The notes under the pieces were generated by a model. That model searched no databases and had not been told where the DNA came from. It saw nothing but the letters and a program-made list of their open reading frames with translations. Below, in pieces: positions 7,937-15,414 of a stretch of DNA of 41,516 bases. Source of the stretch: Planctomycetota bacterium (GTDB taxonomy: Bacteria; Planctomycetota; J058; JAJDCQ01); NCBI GenBank assembly GCA_029260755.1, contig JAJDCQ010000153.1, forward strand, positions 1 through 41,516, read 5' to 3'. The translations under genes and the position numbers were made by a program. How positions within the stretch are numbered: the stretch's first letter is position 1; each line of letters opens with the position of its first letter.

Positions 7937-8392
7937 TCAGGTCCTCTTGCCCTTGGCCTTCGCCGCAGCGACCCGCTTCGTGCCGCCGCCCATCTTCAGG
8001 ACCGTGTCGTAGTGGTCCTTCTCGAGCGGCATGACCGAGAGCCGGCTCTGGCGGACCAGCGCGATCTCGGCGAGGTCGGGGTTGGACTTGATCTCGGCCA
8101 GGCTGACCGGGCGCTTCAGCTCCTGGATCGGGGCGACGTCGACGACGCTCCAGCGGTCGTCGTCGGTCGTCGGGTCCTGGTAGTGCTCGCCGACGATCTC
8201 GACGACGCCGACGACCGTCTTGTCGCCGACGCTGTGGTAGAAGAGCGCCCGGTCGCCCTTCTTCATCGCCCGCATGTTGTTCCGGGCCTGGTAGTTCCGG
8301 ACGCCGTCCCAGTAGGTCCGGCCGTCGGCCAGCATGGCGTCCCAGGCGTAGGTGTCGGCGTCGGTCTTCAGCAGCCAGTAGCTCTTGGGCAC
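7937..8392 (-). CDS. EVE-domain (PUA-like) protein, THYN1-related
   Basis: A 151-residue single-domain protein matching the EVE family: SYWLLKTDADTYAWDAM at the start, the central WDGVRNYQARNNMRAMKKGDRALFYHS signature (here given in part), VVGVVEIVGEHYQDP, and IALVRQSRLSVMPL near the end. EVE domains have a PUA-like fold that binds modified bases in nucleic acid; the role of stand-alone bacterial versions is not settled. The C-terminus is a Lys/Arg-rich tail (KRVAAAKAKGKRT), which may contact nucleic acid. Translation begins with GTG at 8390-8392 behind AGGAGAG. It lies 22 bp downstream of the thioredoxin-like lipoprotein gene, so the two may be co-transcribed, but no shared function is evident. 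Confidence 0.93.
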   Translation of the reverse strand: MPKSYWLLKTDADTYAWDAMLADGRTYWDGVRNYQARNNMRAMKKGDRALFYHSVGDKTVVGVVEIVGEHYQDPTTDDDRWSVVDVAPIQELKRPVSLAEIKSNPDLAEIALVRQSRLSVMPLEKDHYDTVLKMGGGTKRVAAAKAKGKRT

Positions 8393-8414
8393 CGCTGTCT
8401 CTCCTGGGTCGCGT

Positions 8415-8969
8415 CTAGTCTTCCAGCTTCTCGAGCTCGCGGATCTTCTCCTCGATCGCGACGCGCTCGATCTCGTGTCCCTTGATCGTGATGAGCACCG
8501 GGCCCTCGCGATGCCGCTGCCCGGTCAGTCCCTTCACGCCGAGGCCGTGGGCGGCGACCGCCTCCTTGCCGGTGTCGGTCATCGCGTCCTCGACCTCGAA
8601 GACGACCCGCTCGGCATACTTCTCGCCGAGTCGCTGCAACGAACGCTCGACCTTGCTGCAGAAGGGGCAGCCGGGCATGCCGTAGAAGGTCATCACGAAG
8701 GGGTCGGCGGCGGGCGGCGGCGGATCGACCGGCGCGTCGTCGTCGTCGTCGTCGCTGCCGGGAGGCGTTTCGCCGTCGGGATCGGCCGCATCCCCGGACG
8801 TCGGATCGGTGGTCCCCGAGGCGTCGCTCGAAGAATCGCCGCTGGCCGTTGGACCTGGCTGATCGGGCGGCGACGCCGTGCCCGACGATCCTTCGGGCGC
8901 GGGGCACCCGGGCTGGAGGAGGGCGAGGCAGCCGACCAGGAGCACCGGAACCGAAGCGAGACGCGTCAT
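8415..8969 (-). CDS. Thioredoxin/glutaredoxin-like lipoprotein
   Basis: A 184-residue exported protein. The N-terminus is a lipoprotein-type signal with two candidate acylation cysteines, Cys14 (LVGC) and Cys22 (LQPGC). A long disordered Ser/Thr/Pro/Asp linker follows (about 23-88) and includes six Asp in a row, encoded by a GTC trinucleotide run on the plus strand. The C-terminal domain begins DPFVMTFYGMPGCPFC, with the redox motif CPFC at 101-104, and then has a glutaredoxin-like beta-alpha pattern. It is likely a surface- or periplasm-tethered disulfide reductase or isomerase. The domain is shorter than classical thioredoxin and its cis-Pro (REGPVLITI) is recognisable. The ATG at 8967-8969 has GGAGG at ideal spacing. 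Confidence 0.85.
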   Translation of the reverse strand: MTRLASVPVLLVGCLALLQPGCPAPEGSSGTASPPDQPGPTASGDSSSDASGTTDPTSGDAADPDGETPPGSDDDDDDAPVDPPPPAADPFVMTFYGMPGCPFCSKVERSLQRLGEKYAERVVFEVEDAMTDTGKEAVAAHGLGVKGLTGQRHREGPVLITIKGHEIERVAIEEKIRELEKLED

Positions 8970-8991
8970 GACGACCTCCGAGCGGAGGATT

Positions 8992-9762
8992 CTAGCAGGC
9001 GGCCCGGAAAGAGCGTAGTCGGACCGATCCCCCGCGGGCCGGGCGGTCTCCCGCCGCGGCGACCGTTTCGCGGCTCCGGGCGGACCCGAGGCGTCGAGCC
9101 AGCCCGCCGGCGATCGCTTCGCCGCCGATCAGCGCGGGCACGACGGCGAGGCCGGCGGCGAAGCTCGACCCGGTCGCGACGAGGGCCGCGTTGCCGAGGG
9201 GGAGGAGGAGCCGGTCGCTGTCGGCGGGAACGACGAGGACGATCGCGCACGAGGTGACGATCGTGGCGAAGAGGAGACCGGCGACGGCCTCGAGCAGCCG
9301 GTGGGTCGTCGCCGATGCCGGCCCCTGGTCGGTCGTCCGGCCGGCCACCGAGCCTCTCGCCCGCGCGTGCGCCCCGAACGGGATGCCGAAGCCGACGGCG
9401 AGCCCGACCCAGCGCCCGATCGACGCCGCCGACCGCGGCGCCGAGAGCGCGTCGAGGACGGCCATCGCGCTGCGCCGCGGATCGACGCTCTCGAGGAGGT
9501 CGAGGGCGTAGCCGAGCCACGCGACCGAGGCGACCCCGACGAGGCTCGCCGCCACGGCCGCTCCGAACGCGCCCGCGCGGCGACCGCGGACGATCGTCTC
9601 GGCGAAGGCGGCCGCTCCAGTCACGGCGGCGGCGAGGATCACGGGGATCGCGCCGGCCAGGCCCGCCCGGATGACGAGCTCGGCCCGCGTGGTCTCCGAC
9701 TCGCCCGAGCCGACGAGCGCGACGATCACCGCGAGCGCCACGGCGAACGGCGACACGACCAC
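8992..9762 (-). CDS. Multi-pass membrane protein of unknown function
   Basis: At least 256 residues with about six hydrophobic segments (for example VSPFAVALAVIVALVG, AGLAGAIPVILAAAVTGAAA and LLFATIVTSCAIVLVV). No known family is recognised. The start is uncertain. GTG at 9760-9762 is the first conventional start, but the same frame continues upstream as a plausible juxtamembrane segment (LARVVRLAALRGAGVG). A strong AAGGAGGG lies about 90 bp further up with only an ACG codon at proper spacing, so translation may begin earlier at a rare start. The hydrophobic layout and the YALDLLES...GRWVGLAVG region resemble the protein at 10136-10915, suggesting diverged paralogues. It lies 22 bp before the lipoprotein gene, probably in the same operon. 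Confidence 0.7.
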   Translation of the reverse strand: MVVSPFAVALAVIVALVGSGESETTRAELVIRAGLAGAIPVILAAAVTGAAAFAETIVRGRRAGAFGAAVAASLVGVASVAWLGYALDLLESVDPRRSAMAVLDALSAPRSAASIGRWVGLAVGFGIPFGAHARARGSVAGRTTDQGPASATTHRLLEAVAGLLFATIVTSCAIVLVVPADSDRLLLPLGNAALVATGSSFAAGLAVVPALIGGEAIAGGLARRLGSARSRETVAAAGDRPARGGSVRLRSFRAAC

Positions 9763-10135
9763 CCCGACCCCGGCCCCCCGCAGCGCGGCGAGCCGGACGA
9801 CCCGGGCGAGTCGCGGCGCTCGATCGGACGTGGCGGCCCTCCTTCCATCGGCTCCGTGAACGACCCGCTCGGGTCTCGGGCCGGTCCGAACCGCTCGAAC
9901 CGCCCGTCACCGGAGCAATCCGAATGCCACCCCGCTCCGACCGTCGAACTCCTTCGACCGCGAGCCCGTCGGTCGCCTCCCGTGGCAACGAGCGAATCTC
10001 GATTTGCAGGTCGCGATTGCCGAGCTTGCGAGGAGCCCCCGTCAGGTGGCCGAGTCCGCCGCGATCCTCACTCCAGCCGGCCTGGGTCGGGCGCGGCGGC
10101 CCGGTTCGTGGCGGTGCGTGCGACGTCGACCCCGA
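9763..10135. other. Gene-poor spacer between two membrane protein genes
   Basis: No convincing gene on either strand. It holds an AAGGAGGG ribosome-site-like sequence (minus strand, near 9840) that probably belongs to the downstream membrane protein, a short GACCCG-CT-CGGGTC hairpin near 9866, and GATTGCCGAGCTTGCG at 10015-10030, which resembles short sequences at 7526 and 13578. Confidence 0.4.
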
Positions 10136-10915
10136 TCACTTCACGCGATCGAACGCCCGAGCTGGTCCAACCGATAGGACGAGAGGAACGAGGAACAGAA
10201 TCGCCAACACGGTGAGCCTGAACGTGGAGCCTCCGGCGCTGGCGAGCCGCGCGCTCCATCGCGGACCGTCGAACGGTTCGGCGAGGGCACCGTGTATCAG
10301 GGCCGTTGCGAGAGTGAGCGCGAGAAGGGCAACTCCGCCCATGAGGGCGCCGCGGGTGGCCTCCGAGAAGAGGTCATCGAGGGTCTGGTCGTCGGGGCGG
10401 CCCGCTCGCGCCCAGGTGAGGGCGCCGATCGCGAGGCCGGTGATCAACGCCATCGACGTCGTGCGGCCCGAGAAGGTCATCTCGGTCGCCTCGACGAGGG
10501 CCGGCCCAGCGGGGTTCGCCGCGCGAAGGATGTCTACGTAGATGACCCAGCCGGTGGTCGCGAACACGGTCACGGTCGCGATCACTCCGGCCGTCGCGGC
10601 GACGACGACCGTCCGTCCAACGACCCGAAGCACGAGCAGGCGCGCGGTCGCCATCGACAAGGTGACGGCGAGTCCTGCTCCGACGGCGCGCCGGAGGACA
10701 TCCTCGATGGGCGGCCCACCCCGCTCCCGAAAGTCAACGAAGAACGCCAACACCGCAATCGGGACTCCGGCGAACAAGGCGGCGCTGACGGCGTGAATCG
10801 CCGCCGATCTCAAGTCGTCGGACATGCTCGTTCGGCGGGGTCGCGACGGCGGTGCGTTGGAACGCTCGCTCGTTGCTACGTCGGATTGCTCGGCGTTGTC
10901 CACGGTCTCGGTCAT
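10136..10915 (-). CDS. Multi-pass membrane protein of unknown function
   Basis: A 259-residue protein with a charged, probably cytosolic head (1 to about 35, many Ser/Arg/Asp) and six or seven hydrophobic helices, including AAIHAVSAALFAGVPIAVLAFF, TVVVAATAGVIATVTVFATTG and TFRLTVLAILFLVPLVL. No family is recognised. Its architecture and a patch around VIYVDILRAANPAGP...GLAIGALTWARA look like a distant relative of the protein at 8992-9762. The ATG at 10913-10915 is used; an internal Met at residue 31 is an alternative. It is divergent from the TRAP-TatT gene with an 82-bp gap. Confidence 0.75.
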   Translation of the reverse strand: MTETVDNAEQSDVATSERSNAPPSRPRRTSMSDDLRSAAIHAVSAALFAGVPIAVLAFFVDFRERGGPPIEDVLRRAVGAGLAVTLSMATARLLVLRVVGRTVVVAATAGVIATVTVFATTGWVIYVDILRAANPAGPALVEATEMTFSGRTTSMALITGLAIGALTWARAGRPDDQTLDDLFSEATRGALMGGVALLALTLATALIHGALAEPFDGPRWSARLASAGGSTFRLTVLAILFLVPLVLSVGPARAFDRVK

Positions 10916-10949
10916 ACCACCGCCTGGCTAGCCCTTGCCACGCCACGAC

Positions 10950-10987
10950 CCTTGGGGCAACGTCATCGGCTGGAAGCCTTCCCAAGG
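10950..10987 (+). promoter_or_regulatory. Hairpin overlapping the ribosome-binding site of the TRAP-TatT gene
   Basis: CCTTGGG (10950-10956) is complementary to CCCAAGG (10981-10987), which forms the start of the Shine-Dalgarno AAGGAG (10984-10989) of the next gene. Folding of the leader would hide the ribosome site. The stem is 7 bp with a 24-base loop; regulation is inferred. Confidence 0.35.
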
Positions 10988-10997
10988 AGCTGCCGCC

Positions 10998-12716
10998 ATG
11001 ATTCTTTCCGCCCGTCTCGCCCCCCGCCTCGCCGTGCTCGGCGCCCTCGCGGTGATCGCCGCTCCCGGCGTCGTCCACGCCCAGGAGGAGAAGCGGCAGG
11101 TCGTGAAGATCGGCTCGCTCGCGCCCGAGGGGACGCCGTGGGCGGAGTCGCTCCAGACGCTCAAGACGGAGATCCAGAAGGCGAGCGGTGGCTCCATCCG
11201 GGTGAAGATCTACCTGAACGGCCGGCAGGGCGATGAGTCCGCCATGCTCGAGAAGATCGCCGCCGACAAGCTCCACGGCGGCGGCTTCACGACGAGCGGG
11301 CTGGCCGACCTCGTCCCCGAGCTGTCGATCCTCGAGCTGCCGTTCCTGTTCGAGAACGACGCCGAGGCCGATCACGTCATGGACGAGGTGATCCACGAGG
11401 CGCTCGCCAGGAAGCTCGAGGCCAAGGGGCTCCACCTCTACATCTGGGCCGTCAACGGCTGGGTCGACTTCGGCAGCAGCACCGGCCCGATCCGCTCGCT
11501 CGACGACATCCGCGCGAGCAAGCCCTACGCCCGACCGAGCGTGGCGCGGCGGGGCTTCTGGGAGGCGTGCGGGGTGACCCCGGCCGATGTCGCGGTGCCC
11601 GCCGTCGCCGGGAAGCTCAAGGACGGCGAGATCGACGCCTACATGACGACGCCGCTCTTCGCCGCGGCGAGCCAGTGGTGGTCGACGACGAAGCACTGGA
11701 CCGACAGCAACCACGTCTACCAGCCGGCCGTCGTCGCCTTCGACCTCGAGTGGTGGAAGGCGCTCCCGGACGAGGTTCGAGCCCACCTCACCAAGCTCGC
11801 TCCGAAGCTCCAGGCCAAGGCGCGGGCGGACGTCCGCGGGCTCGATGCCGATCTCATGGCGATGTTCCGCAAGCGCGGGATCACCGTCCGCAGCCTCGGC
11901 TCGGCCGACCGCGCGGCCATGAAGAAGGCGACCGCTGGCATCGCCAAGAAGCTGATCGGCGCCGGCGCGTTCGAGGCCGACCTCCTCGCGAAGGTCGAGG
12001 GTGCGCTCACCGAGCTCCGCAAGGCGCGCGGGCCGAAGAAATCGCCGACCGAGCTCCAGCTCGAGACCGCGGACGCGTCGTTCGAGGCGCGGCCGGACAT
12101 GGCCGAGCTGCGCAAGGGACGCGAGGCGCTCTCCGCGATCGTCATGCGCGAGCGGAACAACTTCGAGGCGCTCTGGCGCCTCGCCAAGGTCCACTTCTTC
12201 CTCGGTCACTACGGCGCCGAGGGCGACCGGCTCGAGACCTACGACAAGGGCGTCGAGTGGGCGAAGCGCGCGATCGCCGCGAACGCGCGGCGCGTCGAGG
12301 GCCACTTCTGGCTGGCCGTCCTCTACGGCGTGTACGGCCAGACCAAGGGGATCACCAGCTCGCTCTTCCTCGTCGACGACATGGAGGAGGCGCTCGAGCG
12401 CGCGATCAAGATCGACCCGAAGTTCGATGGCGGCGGGCCCGAGCGGATCTACGGGCGGCTCTACTTCAAGCTGCCGTGGATCGCCGGCGGCGACAACGAC
12501 AAGGCGGTCGAGCACCTGCGCCAGGCGCTCGAGCACGACCCGACGATGCCGCTCAACTACACCTACCTCGCCGAGGTGCTCATCGACGAGGACGAGGAGG
12601 ACGAGGCGCGCCGCCTCCTCCGGAAGCTCATCGGGATGACGCCGTCGCCGAGGTGGGCGGCCGAGCACGAGGAGGCGCTGCCCGAGGCGCGCGCCCTCCT
12701 CGAGTCGATCGACTGA
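10998..12716 (+). CDS. TRAP substrate-binding protein (DctP family) fused to TatT domain
   Basis: A 572-residue periplasmic protein. A signal peptide (1-28, cleavage after VHA) is followed by a DctP-type solute receptor (about 30-340): VKIGSLAPEGTPWAESL, the ILELPFLFEND segment and KLKDGEIDAYMTTPLFAAA, equivalent to the usual 'ALQ.G.vDG' region. The position normally holding the carboxylate-binding Arg reads KPYARPSVARR, so the ligand contact may be shifted. Residues about 360-572 match the TRAP-associated T-component (TatT) family, a helical-repeat protein: GRLYFKLPWIAGGDNDKAVE and later TPR-like helices. In Treponema the receptor (TatP) and TatT are separate interacting proteins; here they are one chain. 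The ATG at 10998 has AAGGAG at ideal spacing, better than an in-frame ATG at 10935. No DctQ/DctM permease is nearby. Confidence 0.88.
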   Translation: MILSARLAPRLAVLGALAVIAAPGVVHAQEEKRQVVKIGSLAPEGTPWAESLQTLKTEIQKASGGSIRVKIYLNGRQGDESAMLEKIAADKLHGGGFTTSGLADLVPELSILELPFLFENDAEADHVMDEVIHEALARKLEAKGLHLYIWAVNGWVDFGSSTGPIRSLDDIRASKPYARPSVARRGFWEACGVTPADVAVPAVAGKLKDGEIDAYMTTPLFAAASQWWSTTKHWTDSNHVYQPAVVAFDLEWWKALPDEVRAHLTKLAPKLQAKARADVRGLDADLMAMFRKRGITVRSLGSADRAAMKKATAGIAKKLIGAGAFEADLLAKVEGALTELRKARGPKKSPTELQLETADASFEARPDMAELRKGREALSAIVMRERNNFEALWRLAKVHFFLGHYGAEGDRLETYDKGVEWAKRAIAANARRVEGHFWLAVLYGVYGQTKGITSSLFLVDDMEEALERAIKIDPKFDGGGPERIYGRLYFKLPWIAGGDNDKAVEHLRQALEHDPTMPLNYTYLAEVLIDEDEEDEARRLLRKLIGMTPSPRWAAEHEEALPEARALLESID

Positions 12717-12729
12717 TCACGCGCCGCCC

Positions 12730-13554
12730 GTGAGCGAGACGGATCCGCCCGCCCCCGAGCCCGGGCCCCAGCCCGACTCCGCGCCCACCCCCGCCGGCCC
12801 GGGCGCCGACCCCGCCGTCGACGACGCCGAGCAGGCGCGCGTCGCGCTCGAGGGCTGCCTCGTCCTGCTCCTTGTGATCGGCGGTCTGCTCGCGTTCCCG
12901 CCGGCGTTCCTGGTCGTCGACCGCCTCGCCGGCCCGTTCGAGGCGGCGGCCTCGTGGGCGCGGGCGACCCTCGCCGTCGCCTTCTTCGGCAGCGTCGCCG
13001 TCTCGGCCGGGGCGTGGTACCTCGGTCCGCGCGCGGCGCTCACCGCCGCGACGGTCGCCTTCGCCGCGGGCGGCGTGCAGGTCGCGGTGCTCTGCGCGAG
13101 CTACCCCGACGCGGCGAGCTCCTGGCCGCTCCGGCTCGGCGGGGCGGCCTCGGGGCTCGTCGCGGGCCTCGCCGGGGTTCGCCTCGTCCTCGCGGCCGCG
13201 CGAGCGTCCGGCGGCGGGTCGTCGGCCCTCGTGGCGCTCGGCGTCGCGGGGCTGACCGGCGTCGCCGGCGCGCTCACGAGCGCCGTCGGCCGCGCCGCCC
13301 TCGGCGCGGTCGCCGCGGACGGCGCATCGGCGACCCGGCTCGAGGTGGGGCTCGTCGCCGCCGGGCTGCCGCTGGCGGCGGGCGCGATCGCCGCCGCGGT
13401 CACCGGCGGGGCCCGCGAGGAGCCCGCGCCCGGCTCCTCGCCCGTCCCGGTGCGGGTCGAGCTCCGGATCGCGGCGACCGGCCTCGTCGTCCTCGCCGCG
13501 GTCGGGAGCTTCCGGGCCGTCGAGGCGGGGGCGGGGATCGTCGGTCCCTGGTGA
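12730..13554 (+). CDS. Pro-rich, multi-pass membrane protein of unknown function
   Basis: A 274-residue protein. The first 40 residues are Pro/Asp-rich and probably disordered. Then come about seven hydrophobic segments (for example CLVLLLVIGGLLAFPPAFLVV, LAVAFFGSVAVSAGAWYL and GLVAAGLPLAAGAIAAAVTGG). It starts with GTG 13 bp after the TRAP-TatT stop, so it is almost certainly co-transcribed. It is too short and lacks the pattern of a DctM permease (about 430 residues), and it is too large for a typical DctQ; I do not recognise its family. It may be an accessory to the TRAP-TatT protein, by position only. Confidence 0.75.
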   Translation: MSETDPPAPEPGPQPDSAPTPAGPGADPAVDDAEQARVALEGCLVLLLVIGGLLAFPPAFLVVDRLAGPFEAAASWARATLAVAFFGSVAVSAGAWYLGPRAALTAATVAFAAGGVQVAVLCASYPDAASSWPLRLGGAASGLVAGLAGVRLVLAAARASGGGSSALVALGVAGLTGVAGALTSAVGRAALGAVAADGASATRLEVGLVAAGLPLAAGAIAAAVTGGAREEPAPGSSPVPVRVELRIAATGLVVLAAVGSFRAVEAGAGIVGPW

Positions 13555-13568
13555 CGAGACGGTGGGTG

Positions 13569-13767
13569 GGAACCGCGGATTGCGAGCTGCCACCTTCCGA
13601 GCCCATTGCCGACGCGGGTGCCATCGAACCCCGCCGGTTCTCCGTTCTCCGTTCTCCGTTCTCCGTCCTCCGTTCTCCGTTCCCGTTTCCCCAGGGACAG
13701 GAGGCTCGGCAACGGCTTCGCGACGCCTGGAGCGCCAATCCGCGTCATCCGCGTAATCCGCGGTTCC
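13569..13767. repeat. 13-bp inverted repeats enclosing a heptamer array
   Basis: GGAACCGCGGATT (13569-13581) and its exact complement AATCCGCGGTTCC (13755-13767) bracket about 170 bases. The right arm is the last unit of a nonamer array, ATCCGCGTC/ATCCGCGTA/ATCCGCGG (13738-13763). The layout resembles the other inverted repeat pairs in this window. Confidence 0.7.
13638..13685. repeat. TTCTCCG heptamer tandem array
   Basis: Six head-to-tail heptamers (13638-13679; the fifth is TCCTCCG) followed by a decayed unit. The array is intergenic. The heptamer period matches the CACGGAG arrays elsewhere in the window although the unit sequence differs. Confidence 0.9.
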
Positions 13768-13833
13768 GGCCGGTCTCTCTCGGCCCTGACCGCGGCCTGG
13801 AGCAGGCGATCGAACCTCAGCGTCTCGATATGA

Positions 13834-13863
13834 GAGGACCGATCGGCCAAGCCGATCATCCTC
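13834..13863. other. Strong 12-bp stem-loop in spacer
   Basis: GAGGA-CC-GATCGGC-CAA-GCCGATC-A-TCCTC forms a 12-bp stem with one small internal bulge and a CAA triloop. It has no T-tract. It lies between the membrane protein gene (ends 13554) and the unknown gene starting at 13972, and could be a terminator-like or RNA element. Nothing else recognisable is in 13768-13971. Confidence 0.6.
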
Positions 13864-13971
13864 CAGCGTAGGGCCCCGGCGCGGGCGACCCGACCGGCCC
13901 CGGGAGCCGGACAGCGGTTGCCCGACGTCTCCGGCAGGGCTACGATGCGCCCTCGGACGCGAGGGCGATCG

Positions 13972-15087
13972 ATGCACCCCGACGACGCCTCCATCACGAT
14001 CCGCCGCAAGGCCCGGGAGACCCTCGCGTGGCTCGAGGAGCACGGGGCCGAGCTCGGCCACGACCCGGACCACGTGGCCCAGATCGCGGCGCTCCTGAAG
14101 CTCGAGCTCGGCCACGATCTCATGCAGCTCGAGCCGCGTCCGGCCCTCCTCGCGCTGCTCGACCTCCCGCGCCGCCACGCCCGATGGAAGCGCCGCCACG
14201 CTCGGATGCCCGGCGACAAGGGCGTCGCCGAGGAGCGCCAGCGCCTCGCCAAGGCGTTGCAGCCCTACGTCGGCGACCTGCCGAAGCGGCCGGTCCGCGT
14301 CGGCGACGCGATGCGGGTGCTGGCGTTCTTCGAGCCGCGGCCTCGACCTGGGAAGATGGGCAGCCTCGAGGTCTCCTACCCCTCGTTCTGGGACCAACCC
14401 TTCTTTCCCGAGGATCAGGCGAGCAGCGACGCCGGCGGGCTGGGCGCGAGCGAGGCGACCCGCGCCGAGCTCGCCTGGGCGTCGATCCGCTTCGCCGAGC
14501 ACTACATCGAGGCGCTCCGCCGCCCCGAGTGGTCGCGGCTGTGGGAGCAGCAGAAGGCTCTGATCGAGGCCGGCCTCCCGACGGCCGGGCTCCGCGAACG
14601 GCTCGGGGGCGACGTCTCGATCCGCAGCCTGCTGGGCCTCATCGACGAGGTCTCCGCGGCGAGCGACGAGGGCGGCTCGAGCGACGGCGAGATCGCCGGG
14701 TTCGACGGGATGCACGAGACGCCGTTCTTCGTCGGCCGCCTCGCCCATCTCCTCGGCCCGCCGCCGGAGTCGTGGGGCGGCGGCGACCTCGACCTCGAGG
14801 TGCGGAGCGGCGGGCGCGCGTTCGCGGTCCACGTGAGCGAGGGCCAGGGCCACGGCATCCGCTACATCGAGGGGACGAGCAACGAGTCGGACCCGAACGG
14901 GGTCGAGATCCTGCTGATCGAGTTCGTGAACGCGCTCCTCGAGTCGGACGCGGTCGACGACGCGACCGTCTACTCGTTCCACAAGGGGGCCGTCTACGAG
15001 GTCGGCGTCCACGCCGGCGCGCTGATCCAGCGCCGCGCCAAGTGGGTGCCGTTCTGGATCGGGCAGTTCTGGCGCCACCGGGCGTGA
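13972..15087 (+). CDS. Protein of unknown function, no family recognised
   Basis: A 371-residue, probably cytosolic protein without a signal peptide or membrane helix. The N-terminal third is helical and basic (ITIRRKARETLAWLEEHG, PRRHARWKRRHARMPGDK), the middle is helical (ATRAELAWASIRFAEHYIEA), and the C-terminal third is beta-rich with a distinctive pattern: GMHETPFFVGRLAHLLGPPP, LDLEVRSGGRAFAVHVSEG and HGIRYIEGTSNESDPNGVEI. I cannot place it in a family. The ATG at 13972 is chosen because GAGGGCG sits at suitable spacing; in-frame ATG 13945 and TTG 13918 are less likely. Strong codon bias in this frame supports it. It is flanked on both sides by repeat-rich gene-free DNA. Confidence 0.8.
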   Translation: MHPDDASITIRRKARETLAWLEEHGAELGHDPDHVAQIAALLKLELGHDLMQLEPRPALLALLDLPRRHARWKRRHARMPGDKGVAEERQRLAKALQPYVGDLPKRPVRVGDAMRVLAFFEPRPRPGKMGSLEVSYPSFWDQPFFPEDQASSDAGGLGASEATRAELAWASIRFAEHYIEALRRPEWSRLWEQQKALIEAGLPTAGLRERLGGDVSIRSLLGLIDEVSAASDEGGSSDGEIAGFDGMHETPFFVGRLAHLLGPPPESWGGGDLDLEVRSGGRAFAVHVSEGQGHGIRYIEGTSNESDPNGVEILLIEFVNALLESDAVDDATVYSFHKGAVYEVGVHAGALIQRRAKWVPFWIGQFWRHRA

Positions 15088-15114
15088 CGCCGGAGCAGGT
15101 CGTCACCTGAACGG

Positions 15115-15160
15115 GATGTCACCACGGAGACACGGAGGACACCGAGGATGCACGGAGAGA
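15115..15160 (+). repeat. CACGGAG repeat, copy 3
   Basis: GATGTCACCACGGAGACACG followed by further CGGAGGAC/CACGGAG units, starting 27 bp after the unknown gene's stop. A small GGCGC-GCA-GCGCC hairpin follows rather than precedes the array. It forms an inverted pair with copy 6. Confidence 0.85.
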
Positions 15161-15188
15161 AGGGCGCGCAGCGCCTCCTGGGTTGATG

Positions 15189-15240
15189 TCGTCGCTTCGC
15201 GACGAGGATGGAACCACGAAGACACGGAGGCACGGAGGAG
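15189..15240 (+). repeat. Hairpin-linked CACGGAG repeat, copy 4
   Basis: A perfect hairpin, TCGTCGC-TTC-GCGACGA (15189-15205), precedes GGATGGAACCACGAAGACAC and CGGAGG units. The hairpin stem sequence differs from copy 1 but the TTC loop and spacing to the array are the same, which indicates compensatory change. It forms an inverted pair with copy 5. Confidence 0.8.
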
Positions 15241-15328
15241 CTTCGGGTGCGCCTGATCTCCGTCGAAGAGAAACGGGCGGGAGGGCGGACGGGCGGGCGC
15301 TCCAGTCCGGAAGGAGCCCCTCGCATCT

Positions 15329-15376
15329 TCTCCGTGAATCCTCCGTGCCTCCGTGTCTCCGTGGTTTTCATCACCC
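15329..15376 (-). repeat. CACGGAG repeat, inverted copy 5
   Basis: Read on the minus strand: a degenerate stem (CC.CC/GG.GG with one mismatch), GGTGATGAAAACCACGGAG, then CACGGAG-type units ending in ATTCACGGAG. It faces copy 4 across about 90 bases that hold nothing recognisable. Confidence 0.8.
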
Positions 15377-15414
15377 CCATCGGAGGCGAAACCAACCCAG
15401 GACGAGCCCCTCGC

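Noticed and set aside
7937..8392. EVE gene as part of the McrB-like system
   Set aside because: EVE and McrB domains can be linked in restriction systems, but here the genes are about 10 kb apart with many unrelated genes between.
8735..8756. GTC trinucleotide run as a regulatory repeat
   Set aside because: It is coding, giving the Asp run in the lipoprotein's disordered linker.
12730..13554. Possible TRAP permease DctM or DctQ
   Set aside because: Wrong length and helix pattern; no DctM-type conserved stretches are seen.
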